Origin: Pollenia angustigena
Taxonomy: Eukaryota; Arthropoda; Insecta; Diptera; Polleniidae
DNA: 64,000 nucleotides
Direction of reading: 5' to 3'
NCBI GenBank assembly: GCA_930367215.1
Contig: OV884060.1
Location: 97,364,151-97,428,150 of the forward strand
Positions 10,528-20,674 of the stretch are shown here, in pieces. Under the pieces are notes generated by a model that saw only the letters and a list, made by a program, of their open reading frames with translations, did not search any database and was not told the origin of the DNA. Positions within the stretch are counted from its first letter, which is position 1. Each line of letters opens with the position of its first letter. Position numbers and translations under genes: made by a program.

Positions 10528-11129
10528 CAGATAGGGCTGTCAGATATGGCGATTTCTGGCCAAACGTGCCGATTTTGATACGTGTTTGGCGATGGGATTT
10601 CCCATTTGGCAACTTGCGACTTTTATGGCGATTTCTGATATAACTGGCGATTAACTTGGCTATTTTTAGCATTTATATTATTTCGGCGATTTTGTTTAAC
10701 AACTTGTCATTTTTTGTTATCATTACTAATATAAAAAAAAACATATTAAGTGAATTTTATATTCAGTCACTATTTAATTCTATAAGTATGTAGGTCAAAA
10801 CTCCAGTAATGAAATCGGTGAGGCTGAAGTGTACGATATTATAGACTTGTGTACTTAATTTAAGTTTTTAGCTGAATACATATGAATATAATCTCCATTT
10901 TATTTAATTTAAAAAAAAAATACAGAAACAAGACAAAATTTACTTCGGCGACTTTTTTGTATTTTTTCTTAGTTTTTGGCGATTTTTGACTCAAAAATTG
11001 TACTAGAGTTTTTTATATGCAAAATTTAATTTAAAAAAAAAGAAAATTTTACAAAAACTGAACAAAATCGACGTTTGGCGATTTCTGACATCCGGCTTGG
11101 CGATGGAGCTCAAAAAAATCTGACAACCC
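10528..11129. mobile_element. hAT-like non-autonomous element, diverged
   Basis: TAGGGCTGTCAGATAT at the left and the complement of CAGGGTTGTCAGATTTT at the right form imperfect inverted ends. The interior reiterates TGGCGATTTCTG and related motifs on both sides. The terminal pattern (YAGGG) is compatible with hAT elements, but no clear 8-bp target duplication was found. There is no ORF. Confidence 0.45.
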
Positions 11130-12059
11130 TGTTGACAACCAAATAGCCAATAATATTTTGTGCTGCCAAGTTTAAGATAGTTTTTACATTTTCTGCGCAT
11201 TGCCAGAGTAATGCGTGTTGCCAGATTAGCTAATTTATGCCATAAATAATTTATGTTAAATTTTGTTTTTTAAAAATTCAATAGTTTTTTTAATAGTATT
11301 CTCTGTACAGTGCGAGAATTATCTGTAATTTTTGTTATTTTCCAATAAATACTGGAATGGTATGAGAAAAAGTTTTTTGCAACAGTGGTATGTAAGGAGT
11401 TTTGGAACAAATCTAGTTTACAAATGCACCTCCAAATAAATACAAAACTTAAAAATAAAAGTAATCGTGGCTTTTCTGAAATACGCGTCGAATAAGTGAA
11501 CATTTACATGAAAAAAAACCAAATTGACAAAAATGGTTTTTGTTTATCATACAAAATTTACAGTTTTTAAAAGAGAAAGAAACGCGTTATACCTCTCGCG
11601 TTAATTTGATTTTAGAAGAGTATAGATAACAAAAATAATTTTCGAAAATTTTGTTTTGTTTTCATGTAAATGTACACCGAAGTTTTCAGATATACATATA
11701 TGCAATTTTCCACTACATTTCTGAACTTGTGGCCAATATTAGTATCATTTGAAAGTAGGGATTTAAAGAGACGTCTTTTTGCCGATACCTATACACAAAA
11801 GAAAATATCGGCGATACCGATACGAACATAAAATTTATGTTTAAGGTAAAATTAACAAAACTCATGTAGAGTCATTTCTTTATTATAAGATTTCTGTGTA
11901 AGAGATTATAAATATTTAAAATTGATAATAATATTTTAAAAACTACGAACTGAATTTTAATTCATGGTAAAATTACCAAAAGTTTTTTTATTTCTTAAAC
12001 AAGAAAAGTGTTAGAGATTATTATTTAAATTTAATATTAATAAGAATTTTGTTTTTGTA
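11130..12059. other. AT-rich spacer with dispersed repeat fragments
   Basis: No gene was recognised. TGCTGCCAAGTTTAA at about 11161 recurs at about 36120. Positions 11697-11760 repeat 10262-10330. A short GC-richer patch near 11775-11820 contains ATCGGCGATACCGATACG. Confidence 0.5.
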
Positions 12060-12410
12060 TCTCAGATGCGACAGAACTGCGCCATGTTCTTAAATTTTGG
12101 GTATAACAATTCATTCCGTTAGTAAACAAGCGAAAATGCATCTCTGGAAAATCTAAGGTATCTTGAGACTTCTTCTTTCTTATAACATTATCACAAACAC
12201 TCCAAAGTTAGTTCTGGTAGACTTATCAGAACTTTTACTAGGTGTTGAGGTGACCGTGTCTGCAACACTTTCGGAATGCAGAGGCATGTAAAGTAGCTTA
12301 TTAAGCAAATTTTTCAATATATTGTCCTTGAAATATCTGACATTTGTGTCTCAAATCATTCATTTATTGTAATTGGCGACTTATTGAGTCGCTTAAGTTC
12401 CGCTTTCGCT
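12060..12410 (-). pseudogene. degenerate coding remnant, possibly hAT transposase
   Basis: Read on the minus strand with one or two frameshifts, this AT-poor patch gives about 100 codons of plausible protein composition. It includes an acidic-polar stretch followed by a basic KKKSQDTLDFPEM segment and RLFTNG. The overall pattern faintly resembles the C-terminal region of hAT transposases, but no diagnostic residue set was confirmed. No intact ORF exists. It could also be a chance low-AT island. Confidence 0.25.
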
Positions 12411-13387
12411 TAATTTAACAGCTCCCGATATTTTCTTTGGATTTACCTTAAGGGTAAGGTGCTTGTCAATAAGTTAAGAACTATCCAAGTGAAATTAAAA
12501 AAAGTTATTGGAAATGCACATCAGGTCGAAGCAATTAATGGCCACCATTTTAAAGATATAATCTTCAAAACATAATGTGAACATATTTTCAAGCTTAAAT
12601 CTAAATTTTAATAAATGCCGACGTTTGAGAAAATCAGAAAAAAAGTTACAGTAGTGTTGACTTAAATGCCTTTTGTTTACGATCACTTTTGACTTAACTG
12701 CACAACATTGATAATTTTTGGAATTATTCTTTATATTTCCATGCAAATTCCTTTTTTAAGCGAACTTTCTATACCTGCACATTTAAGATAAATCGATGGT
12801 TTTCTTCCGCAAACACGTAACCGATTTTTTCCGATTTTTTGATTTAACCGGAAAAGTAGTCAGTAAATACCGCCTTACAATTTTGCAATTTTTTTGTTTG
12901 GCGGAATATCGGAATTTTTTCTAATTCTTGGATTCTAAAAGAATATATAGCAAAAAGTTTCAAATATTTGGTAAAAAAAAATATTTTGTCTCTCCTGAAA
13001 AGTAGTTGTTTTTGAGTTACGAGGTTGCGGAAGAAAACCATCGAAATGCACAAAATTTTTGGAATTTTAAAATTATTTTCATACAAAAAATCAAAGTTAG
13101 CTGCACTTTGACTTAACTGCCCAAAATACATATTTTCTGGAATTATTCTTCAAAATCCTTTTTTACGTGCATTTTGTATACCTGCACATTTTTCATATTT
13201 TTGGGCAGGTTTTAAATATTTTCATACAAAACATCAAAGTTAGCTGCACACATAAAAATATTTGGTAGCCAATTTTTCACATAAATATCCAATTTTTTCC
13301 ATAAATTTTTATGTTCTTTGTGAATTCTCATTGTTTTTGTTAATGTTTCTTTCATATTAAATAAACATACATACATACATGTTATTT
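12411..13387. repeat. diverged direct and inverted repeats around 12.5-13.3 kb
   Basis: A segment of about 100 bp at 12675-12785 (TTGACTTAACTGC, GGAATTATTCTT, TATACCTGCACATTT) recurs at 13100-13195. Around them, TCGATGGTTTTCTTCCGCAA (about 12793) is inverted as TTGCGGAAGAAAACCATCGA (about 13025). CATACAAAACATCAAAGTTAGC repeats near 13080 and 13220 with a few differences. It appears to be a degenerate DNA-element family. A CATA microsatellite lies at about 13365-13380. Confidence 0.6.
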
Positions 13388-14068
13388 CCCAGCTAGCATA
13401 GGCTGTTTGTTAGACGATTATGTTTAATATACAACTCCTAAAATAATCTTCTGATGATTATCTGACGAGTAACAAAACAAAAACATCTAAATCTTATTGT
13501 AATTTATTATTTATTTTTTGACACGCTCGTCTTTAAATCTTGGAATGAACCTTTTGGGACTCTCTGTAAGAGTCGTATAACAGTTACTGAGCTACCTAAA
13601 TAAGACCGTTTTTGAAGTATGAAAATGCTATTGCCACACAAACCGGCCTAAGGATCTGTAAAAAAGGATTTTCTGTCAGGATGGTGTTAATTTCGCGACC
13701 TTAAGGTTTGTTTTATAGAAATTGTATGAAAATTAGAAGTTTTAGCATGAAAAATACGCTTGATGCCCTTATTAAGGTAGCTCAGTCATACGGCTGAGCA
13801 TTTCACGAGTTGTAAAATAATACCTACATGAGTCTTAAACCACTCTTGGCATGCTTTTTGAAAGACTCGTTGGATAATCTCTACATACATCATAAACGAT
13901 TCCCTTTACGATTAATATAAGCGTTTTTCGCTGCGTTATGGTAGAATCTCTCATAGTTTCTCCCGTGCGAGGAATTGTCTACAATCAAAAAATGAGCTTG
14001 TCGACGATCAAAAACACTCTTTGTGAGATTCCCAGTAGACTCCTATACGATTGAAAATGCTAGCTCGG
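13388..14068. mobile_element. putative inverted-repeat element, CCSAGCTAGCAT ends
   Basis: CCCAGCTAGCATA at 13388 and the complement of ATGCTAGCTCGG ending at 14068 form short inverted termini. The interior contains small palindromes such as GACTCTCTGTAAGAGTC. No transposase and no clear target duplication were found. Confidence 0.4.
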
Positions 14069-14711
14069 TTGAAATAAAATTTTAATAATATATAAATTTA
14101 TGAAGTAATAAAATAATTTTTTTATTCTAATTTTAAATCAAACATTTTACTTTAGCTGCACTTTTGAGCAGGTAACCACAACTACTGTATTCTTTAAATA
14201 TATCATTACGATTCTTATGCGCCACCCTGTATTTTGTATGGTCATTAGCATTTGTGTATATGCTAGACACAGAAGACAAAAATGTATAGAGTGTAAAAGC
14301 AATAAATAAGGTCATACAAAACTTTATGGTTTTAAAAAATTACTGATTTTAAAAACTGTAGAAAAATTGTGTTACTTGAACAAACATACTTAAAGTAAAA
14401 TTTTCTCGTTTCTAATGTGCTGTTTTTAAGTGACAGGCGATTGATTGTATTATAAAATTTATATGAAAAACGCTCAGTTTTTTAGTCTTTGGAAGCTCAT
14501 AAGTTCTTCTCAAATTATATATTGGTAAAAAAAATTATCAAAAATATGATAAAATCATTTTTCTGGAAACGCTGATGTTCATTAGTTAGGTTCTAAAAAT
14601 AGTTTAACTTGGTAGCACTTCTTGAAAAAGCACTCTATTTTAAATAGCCATATTTGAGTCACTCTCCTAAAATGAGAGGACTTTTTATTACTCTCTTCAA
14701 ATTGAGTACTT
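14069..14711. other. AT-rich spacer
   Basis: No gene was recognised. Positions 14416-14480 (AATGTGCTGTTTTTAAGTG, later TTTATATGAAAAACGCTC) are a diverged single arm of the hairpin family at 14885-15026. Confidence 0.5.
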
Positions 14712-14872
14712 TGATAACTTACTACCTGTTTTTATAAAACGTACACAAGTGAGTGAATGAGAATTTATATTGAAAACAACAATACAAAACGAAAATTTGT
14801 TTTTGTTTTCAATATAATTTCTCACTCACTCACTTGCATACGTTTTCTAAAAACAGGCAGTAACTTTGTTAT
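14712..14872. repeat. foldback hairpin 1
   Basis: About 70-bp arms (TACCTGTTTTTATAAAACG, AAGTGAGTGAATGAGAA, TATTGAAAAC) are mirrored by GTTTTCAATATAATTTCTC, ACTCACTCACTTG and CTAAAAACAGGCAG, around a loop of about 25 bp. Related single arms occur near 18480-18600 and 37605-37680. Confidence 0.8.
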
Positions 14873-14884
14873 CTTCTCGGTCGC

Positions 14885-15026
14885 CATTAATGTGCTGTTT
14901 TCACGACACAAGTGATAGAACGTGTAGTAAAATTTATATGAAAAATACTCAAAAAACTGAGTGCTTTTCATACAAATTTTACTACACGTTCAATCACTTG
15001 TGTTGTGAAAACAGCACATAAATGTG
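14885..15026. repeat. foldback hairpin 2, adjacent to hairpin 1
   Basis: CATTAATGTGCTGTTTTC...ACACAAGTGAT...GTGTAGTAAAATTTATATG is mirrored by CATACAAATTTTACTACAC...ATCACTTGTGTTG...AAAACAGCACATAAATG. The arms are about 62 bp and the loop about 15 bp. The two hairpins are only 12 bp apart. Confidence 0.85.
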
Positions 15027-15284
15027 AATGCCTGTTCTTCTTATTTGCTATATGGGAGAGAATTTTCGGTTTTTAACAAACTTTTAAACAAACCTGCGCG
15101 AATTTAATAATTCGTTAGGATTTATTTTATTTAATAAATGATTTAAAAGTGTTTTTAATTAAAAATAAATAAAACATAACAATGCAAGCACTTATAAAAA
15201 AGCATTTTTTTTATTTTACGAATCCCATAATTAACAAATATACTCTGAGTAAATAAGAGTGATACTTTTATGAAAACAACCGAT
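15027..15284. other. AT-rich spacer before satellite array 2
   Basis: No gene or recognisable repeat apart from AT-rich low-complexity sequence. Confidence 0.4.
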
Positions 15285-17570
15285 CACCTATTTGGCCGAT
15301 TTAAAAAATTTCGGACTTGTGACAAAAATGTGAATACGGGGCGTTATAGAGGAAGGTCTTGGCTACATTTCCTCATATTCAGTTTTTTTCGTTAAAGTTT
15401 TTTGTAGAACGATTTTTTTCCAACAAACTTTTTTCAAAAGTCACTCATTCTATATTTGGATCCATTTTGCAAAATTTATCATCTGTGACAAAAATGTGAA
15501 AACGGGGCGTTTTAGAGGAAGGTCTTGGCTACATTTCCTCATATTCAGTTTTTTTCGTTAAAGTTTTATGTAGAACGATTTTTTTCCAACAAACTTTTTT
15601 CAAAAGTCACTCATACTATATTTGGACCCATTATGCAAAATTTAGGATCTGTGACAAAAATGTGAAAACGGGGTGTTATAGAGGAAGGTCTTGGCTACAT
15701 TTTCTCATATTCAGTTTTTTTCGTTAAAGTTTTTTGTAGAACGATTTTTTTCCAACAAACTTTTTTCAAAAGTCTCTCATACTATATTTGGACCCATTAT
15801 GCAAAATTTAGGATCTGTGACAAAAATATGAAAACAGGGCGTTATAGAGGAAGGTCTTGGCTACATTTCCTCATATTCAGTTTTTTCCGTTAAAGTTTTT
15901 TGTAGAACGATTTTTTTCCAACAAACTTTTTTCAAAAGTCTACAGTAAGAGTGACTATATTTGGACCCATTATGCAAAATTAAGGATCTGTGACAAAAAT
16001 GCGAAAACGGGGCGTTATAGAGGAAGATCTTGGTTATTTCCTCATATTCAGTTTTTTTCGTTAAAGTTTTTTGTAGAACGATTTTTTTCCAACAAACTTT
16101 TTTCAAAAGTCACTCATACTATATTTGGACCCATTATGCAAAATTTAGGATCTGTGACAAAAATGTGAAAACGGGGCGTTATAAAGGAAGGTCTTGGCTA
16201 CATTTCCTCATATTCACTTTTTTTCGTTAAAGTTTTTTTTAGAACGATTTTTTTCCAACAAACTTTTTTCAAAAGTCACTCATACTATATTTGGACCCAT
16301 TATGCAAAATTTAGGATCTGTTACAAAAATGTGAAAACGGGGCGTTATAGAGTAAGGTCTTGGCTACATTTCCTCATATTCAGTTTTTTTCGTTAAAGTT
16401 TTTTGTAGAACGATTCTTTTCCAACAAAGTCCCTCATACTATATTTGGACCCATTATGCAAAATTTAGGATCTGTGACAAAAATGTGAAAATGGGGCGTT
16501 ATAGAGGAAGGTCTTGGCTACATTTTTTCATATTCAGTTTTTTTCGTTACATTTTTTTGTAGAACGATTTTTTCCAACAAACTTTTTTCAAAAGTCACTC
16601 ATACTATATTTGGACCCATTATGCAAAATTTAGGATCTGTGACAAAAATGTGAAAAAGGGCGTTATAGAGGAAGGTCTTGGCTACATTTCCTCATATTCA
16701 CTTTTTTTCGTTAAAGTTTTTTGTAGAACGATTTTTTTCCAACAAACTTTTTTCAAAAGTCAATCATACTATATTTGGACCCATTATGCAAAATTTAGGA
16801 TCTGTGACAAAAATGTGAAAACGGGGCGTTATAGAGGAAGGTCTTGGCTACATTTCCTCATATTCAGTTTTTTACGTTAAAGTTTTTTGTAGAACGATTT
16901 TTCTCCAACAAACTTTTTTCAAAAGTCACTCATACTATATTTGGACCCATTATGCAAAATTTAGGATCTGTGACAAAAATGTGAAAACGTGGCGTTATAG
17001 AGGAAGGTCTTGGCTACATTTCCTCAAATTCAGTTTTTTACGTTAAAGTTTTTTGTAGAACGATTTTTTTCCAACAAACTTTTTTCAAAAGTCACTCATA
17101 CTATATTTGGACCCATTATGCAAAATTTAGGATCTGTGACAAAAATGTGAAGACGGGGCGTTATAGAGGAAGGTCTTGGCTACATTTCCTCATCTTCACT
17201 TTTTTTCGTTAAAGGTTTTTGTAGAACGATTTTTTTCCAACAAACTTTTTTCAAAAGTCACTCATACTATATTTGGACCCATTATGCAAAATGTAGGATC
17301 TGTGACAAAAATGTGAAAACGGGGCGTTATAGAGGAAGGTCTTGGCTACATTTCCTCATATTCAGTTTTTTTCGTTAAAGTTTTTTGTAGAACGATTTTT
17401 TTCCAACAAACTTTTTTAAAAAGTCACTCATACTATATTTGGACCCATTATGCAAAATTTAGGACTTGTAAGAAAAATGTGCAAACGGGGGGTTATAGAG
17501 GAAGGTCTTGGCTACATTTCCTCATATCCAGTTTTTTCCGTCAAGTTATTTTTTTAACAACTTTTTCAAA
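15285..17570. repeat. 166-bp satellite array 2, 14 units
   Basis: The GGGGCGTTATAGAGG region recurs at about 15342, 15508, 15674, 15840, 16013, 16177, 16343, 16497, 16661, 16827, 16993, 17159, 17325 and 17490. Spacing is mostly exactly 166 bp, with a few 154-173 bp units from small indels. Units are highly alike in the middle and more diverged at the edges (15342 and 17490), the usual pattern for homogenised arrays. The monomer aligns along its length with array 1: TTTGG, AAATTTAGGA, GGGCGTT.TAG, GCTACA.TT and AGTTTTTTGTAGAAC lie in the same order and spacing. ORFs within are incidental. Confidence 0.95.
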
Positions 17571-17612
17571 CAAACTTTTTTACAAAAGTAACGCATTTTT
17601 TTATCTGTTCAG

Positions 17613-18340
17613 TACCCATGTTCTGTAACTTTAGTGAGAACTTCTTGCATCGAAAAGATGTGAAACAAAATATTCCATCGTTTCTCGAAAAGTGAGAAAA
17701 ATGTGTGTCTGTAACTCATGTCGAAAACTATCAAAAGAGATTACGTCGTTACGTTATAAATGTCATAATATTGCACTCGAAGCCGATGTGACATTGCATA
17801 CGTTCAGAACGCCAGTAACACATATCGTTGACGGCGACCAAAATTTACTTTAAATGAAAAATTTTCAACGACGGCGGCGAAAACACAACCGTCGGCTATA
17901 CCAAATTGTGTAAAGTGCGACTTTAATGTTTGTTGTTTGCAAACGAGTTTTGAAAAAATTCGTATATTTTATAAAAATATTAAAAGCAAAATAATAAAAC
18001 AATGAAAAATGCGCCAAGAATAAAATATTATTATTATTATTCTTTGCATTTTGCATTTTTAATTGTTTTTTAGTGTTAAAATTTTTTTTCGCCCCATTTT
18101 TATTCGTGAGTTTATTTGAGAGTTCAAAGCGGGAACTCTTCTCACCAAAATGTTACAGACACACTTTTTCTGTAAATTGGCTAGTAATTTCCTTACGTGA
18201 CAGCTTGTACTCGCCAAAAAAAGTTACAGACACAGTTAAGTGAGAAAAACCGCTGTTTGTTTCAATTTATGGCATATTTGTTTCATTTCACACATTTCAA
18301 TTGAAAACTTTCTCGACGCGAGAGTTACAGAACATGGGCA
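17613..18340. mobile_element. inverted-repeat element, CCCATGTTCTGTAACT ends
   Basis: CCCATGTTCTGTAACT near 17618 is matched by AGTTACAGAACATGGG near 18322. Subterminal copies of GTGTCTGTAACT occur in both orientations (about 17704, 18153 and 18222). No transposase ORF exists and no target duplication was resolved. It directly adjoins satellite array 2. Confidence 0.6.
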
Positions 18341-18760
18341 CAGGTTTTGCAAAAAGTTTGTTGAAAGCCGAAAATAAAAAAAGAACAAGAACATGCACTC
18401 ACTGTAGATTCCTTGTTTTTCGCATCTGATGTTGCCATATAAATTTACCTGCACTTAATTTCAGGGATGGAAAATAGTTTTATTTTTTTACTGCCTGTTT
18501 TTTTAAACTAAATAAAAATGTTCGTTTAGTAATTTATATTGAAATCAAAAACAAATTTGAGTTTTTTATTGTTGTTTCAATTTAAATTCCGAATCGAAAA
18601 TTAACCAACTGGTTACAAAACTTTTTTCATTAACATCACAGAAAAAAAGATTGTTAAATAATTATAACAAATAAAAGAAATTATATATACAGAATTTTAA
18701 AAGTCGGTTTTTAATAAGATTTCTGTAATAAAAGAATTGCTGGCAAATATTATACAAATA
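18341..18760. other. spacer with MITE arm fragments
   Basis: No gene. Positions 18480-18600 resemble arms of hairpin 1 (TACTGCCTGTTTTT; TTGTTGTTTCAATTTAAATT). Positions 18690-18770 (GGTTTTTAATAAGATTTCTG) match part of the element at 33450-33657. Confidence 0.5.
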
Positions 18761-19889
18761 TTATCAAAAAGTAATTTCAATTTTTGGGAATACAAAATTT
18801 TAATTTCAAAAGATTTTGCTATTCGTGCTTAATTCCCAGTTTTTATTCTTGACAAAAACACTTGAAATTTATTGTTGATGGGATAAGCTATTCCCATGTA
18901 TTTCACTGGTTGCTTAGGCCAGATCATCAGGAAACTTCATCCATAAAGATTTTAGACAAACTAAAGATATTAAACCAAATAAAACTGTTAAACGTATAAG
19001 AATTATAGCAACAGTTCTACTTGTAACAATATCAAAGCTTGAATAAAATACATCAACAATAAACAACAGTGGCTTTATCTTATCTTACATTCCCCACTTC
19101 AATTAGTTGAAATTCTCTCAACATTAATTGTAGTTGTAAGTAGGTTAAGAAAAACAAAATAAAAACAACAACAACTTACAAAAGATGTTGTCAATTAAGT
19201 GTTTTTTAGGCCGTGCACTTGCCTGTTTATTATCAAAAAGTAATTTAAATTTTTGGGAATACAAAATTTTAATTTCAAAAGATTTTGCTATTCGTGCTTA
19301 ATTCCCAGTTTTTATTCTTGACAAAAACACTTGAAATTTATTGTTGATGGGATAAGCTATTCCTATGCATTTCACTGGTTGCTTAGGCCAGATCATCAGG
19401 AAATTTCATCCATAAAGATTTTAGACAAACTAAAGATATTAAACCAAATAAAACTGTTAAACGTATAAGAATTATAGCAACAGTTCTACTTGTAACAATA
19501 TCAAAGCTTGAACAAAATACATCAACAATAAACAACAGTGGCTTTATCTCATCTTACATTCCCCACTTCAATTAGTTGAAATTCTCTCAACATTAATTGT
19601 AGTTGTAAGTAGGTTAAGAAAAACAAAATAAAAACAACAACAACTTACAAAAGATGTTGTCAATTAAGTGTTTTTTAGGCCGTGCACTTGCCTGTTTATT
19701 ATCAAAAAGTAATTTAAATTTTTGGGAATACAAAATTTTAATTTCAAAAGATTTTGCTATTCGTGCTTAATTCCCAGTTTTTATTCTTGACAAAAACACT
19801 TGAAATTTATTGTTGATGGGATAAGCTATTCCTATGCATTTCACTGGTTGCTTAGGCCAGATCATCAGGAAACTTCATCCATAAAGATT
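18761..19889. repeat. 469-bp tandem repeat, 2.4 nearly identical copies
   Basis: TTATCAAAAAGTAATTT begins units at 18761, 19230 and 19699, exactly 469 bp apart. The third is cut after about 190 bp. The two full units differ at only a handful of positions, indicating recent unequal exchange or expansion. There is no coding capacity. The sequence is not related to the 166-bp satellites. Confidence 0.92.
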
Positions 19890-20493
19890 TAGATTTTTGT
19901 TTGGAACTGCGTTGTTAAACTAGATTTAAGGTAGACTTGAACCTAGCATTACTGTTGTCCATTAAAAAATAAGCGGACAGCTGACTGGTACTTTTTTAAA
20001 ATTCGGCCGTTTTGGGGAGTAAACGGGTGTTTTGAAACTTTTGTTTTTTTTTTGGTACTTTTCGAAATTCGAACGATTAAGGATTGAAAATCGTACCAAT
20101 TTATGGTACTGTTTTACAAACGTTTTTCTCTATTCATTGACATTGGTGTTTTTCATACGGGACTTCCCGGGACAAAAATACCGGGGTCCCGCACATTTTT
20201 CGGGAAAAAATCCCGTGAAATTTTTTCGGGAATTCCTGGGATTTTTTTTTTTAATTATGGCAACTAGCCCAAGGTATATTTATAGCAGGTAGTCTCGGAA
20301 AGCCAGCTAGAGACCTGCGCCTTGACGGAATAAGCCGGCTGAGCCGCGCCGACGATTATTTTTAGCAGCCGCCGCCGCCGAAAATTGATCGGCTTAAAAT
20401 CAGCCGCCGGTCAGAGTCATTTAATCGAATATTCCCTACAAGAAATGCATAACCAAAACTGGAAAAAAATGTTTTCCATTCTTTTTATTTTAA
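19890..20493. other. spacer with GC-rich reiterated motifs
   Basis: No gene. Positions 20155-20255 contain many CGGGA/TCCCG motifs (CGGGACTTCCCGGGAC, CGGGGTCCCG, TCGGGAAAAAATCCCG, TCGGGAATTCCTGGGA). Positions 20300-20410 are GC-rich with GCCGCCGCCGCCG and repeated CGGCT/AGCCG. Both stand out from about 70% AT surroundings and may be ends of DNA elements. The family was not identified. Confidence 0.45.
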
Positions 20494-20674
20494 GTTTTTT
20501 TTTTTTTTTTTTTTTTTTTCATTATTTATTGATTGAATCGTCATATATTAAATATGAACTAACAATAATTAGTCAAATCTTAACCTAATGCTTTATTTTA
20601 TGTCCTGCCAGTGCCAGACAAAAATTTTCTTCATCACGGGTTCTGTTCACATATGTAGGTGTTTATCGCTCATC

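Noticed and set aside
12495..13131. 83- and 95-codon minus-strand frames
   Set aside because: AT-rich, cysteine/phenylalanine-biased translation across repeated non-coding segments; no recognisable domain.
15857..16230. Open frames of 66-103 codons inside satellite array 2
   Set aside because: They are shifted copies of the same repeat text. The 166-bp period breaks frame each unit, and the composition is repeat-driven.
20032..20292. 86-codon frame
   Set aside because: It spans reiterated CGGGA motifs and T runs; no protein-like features.
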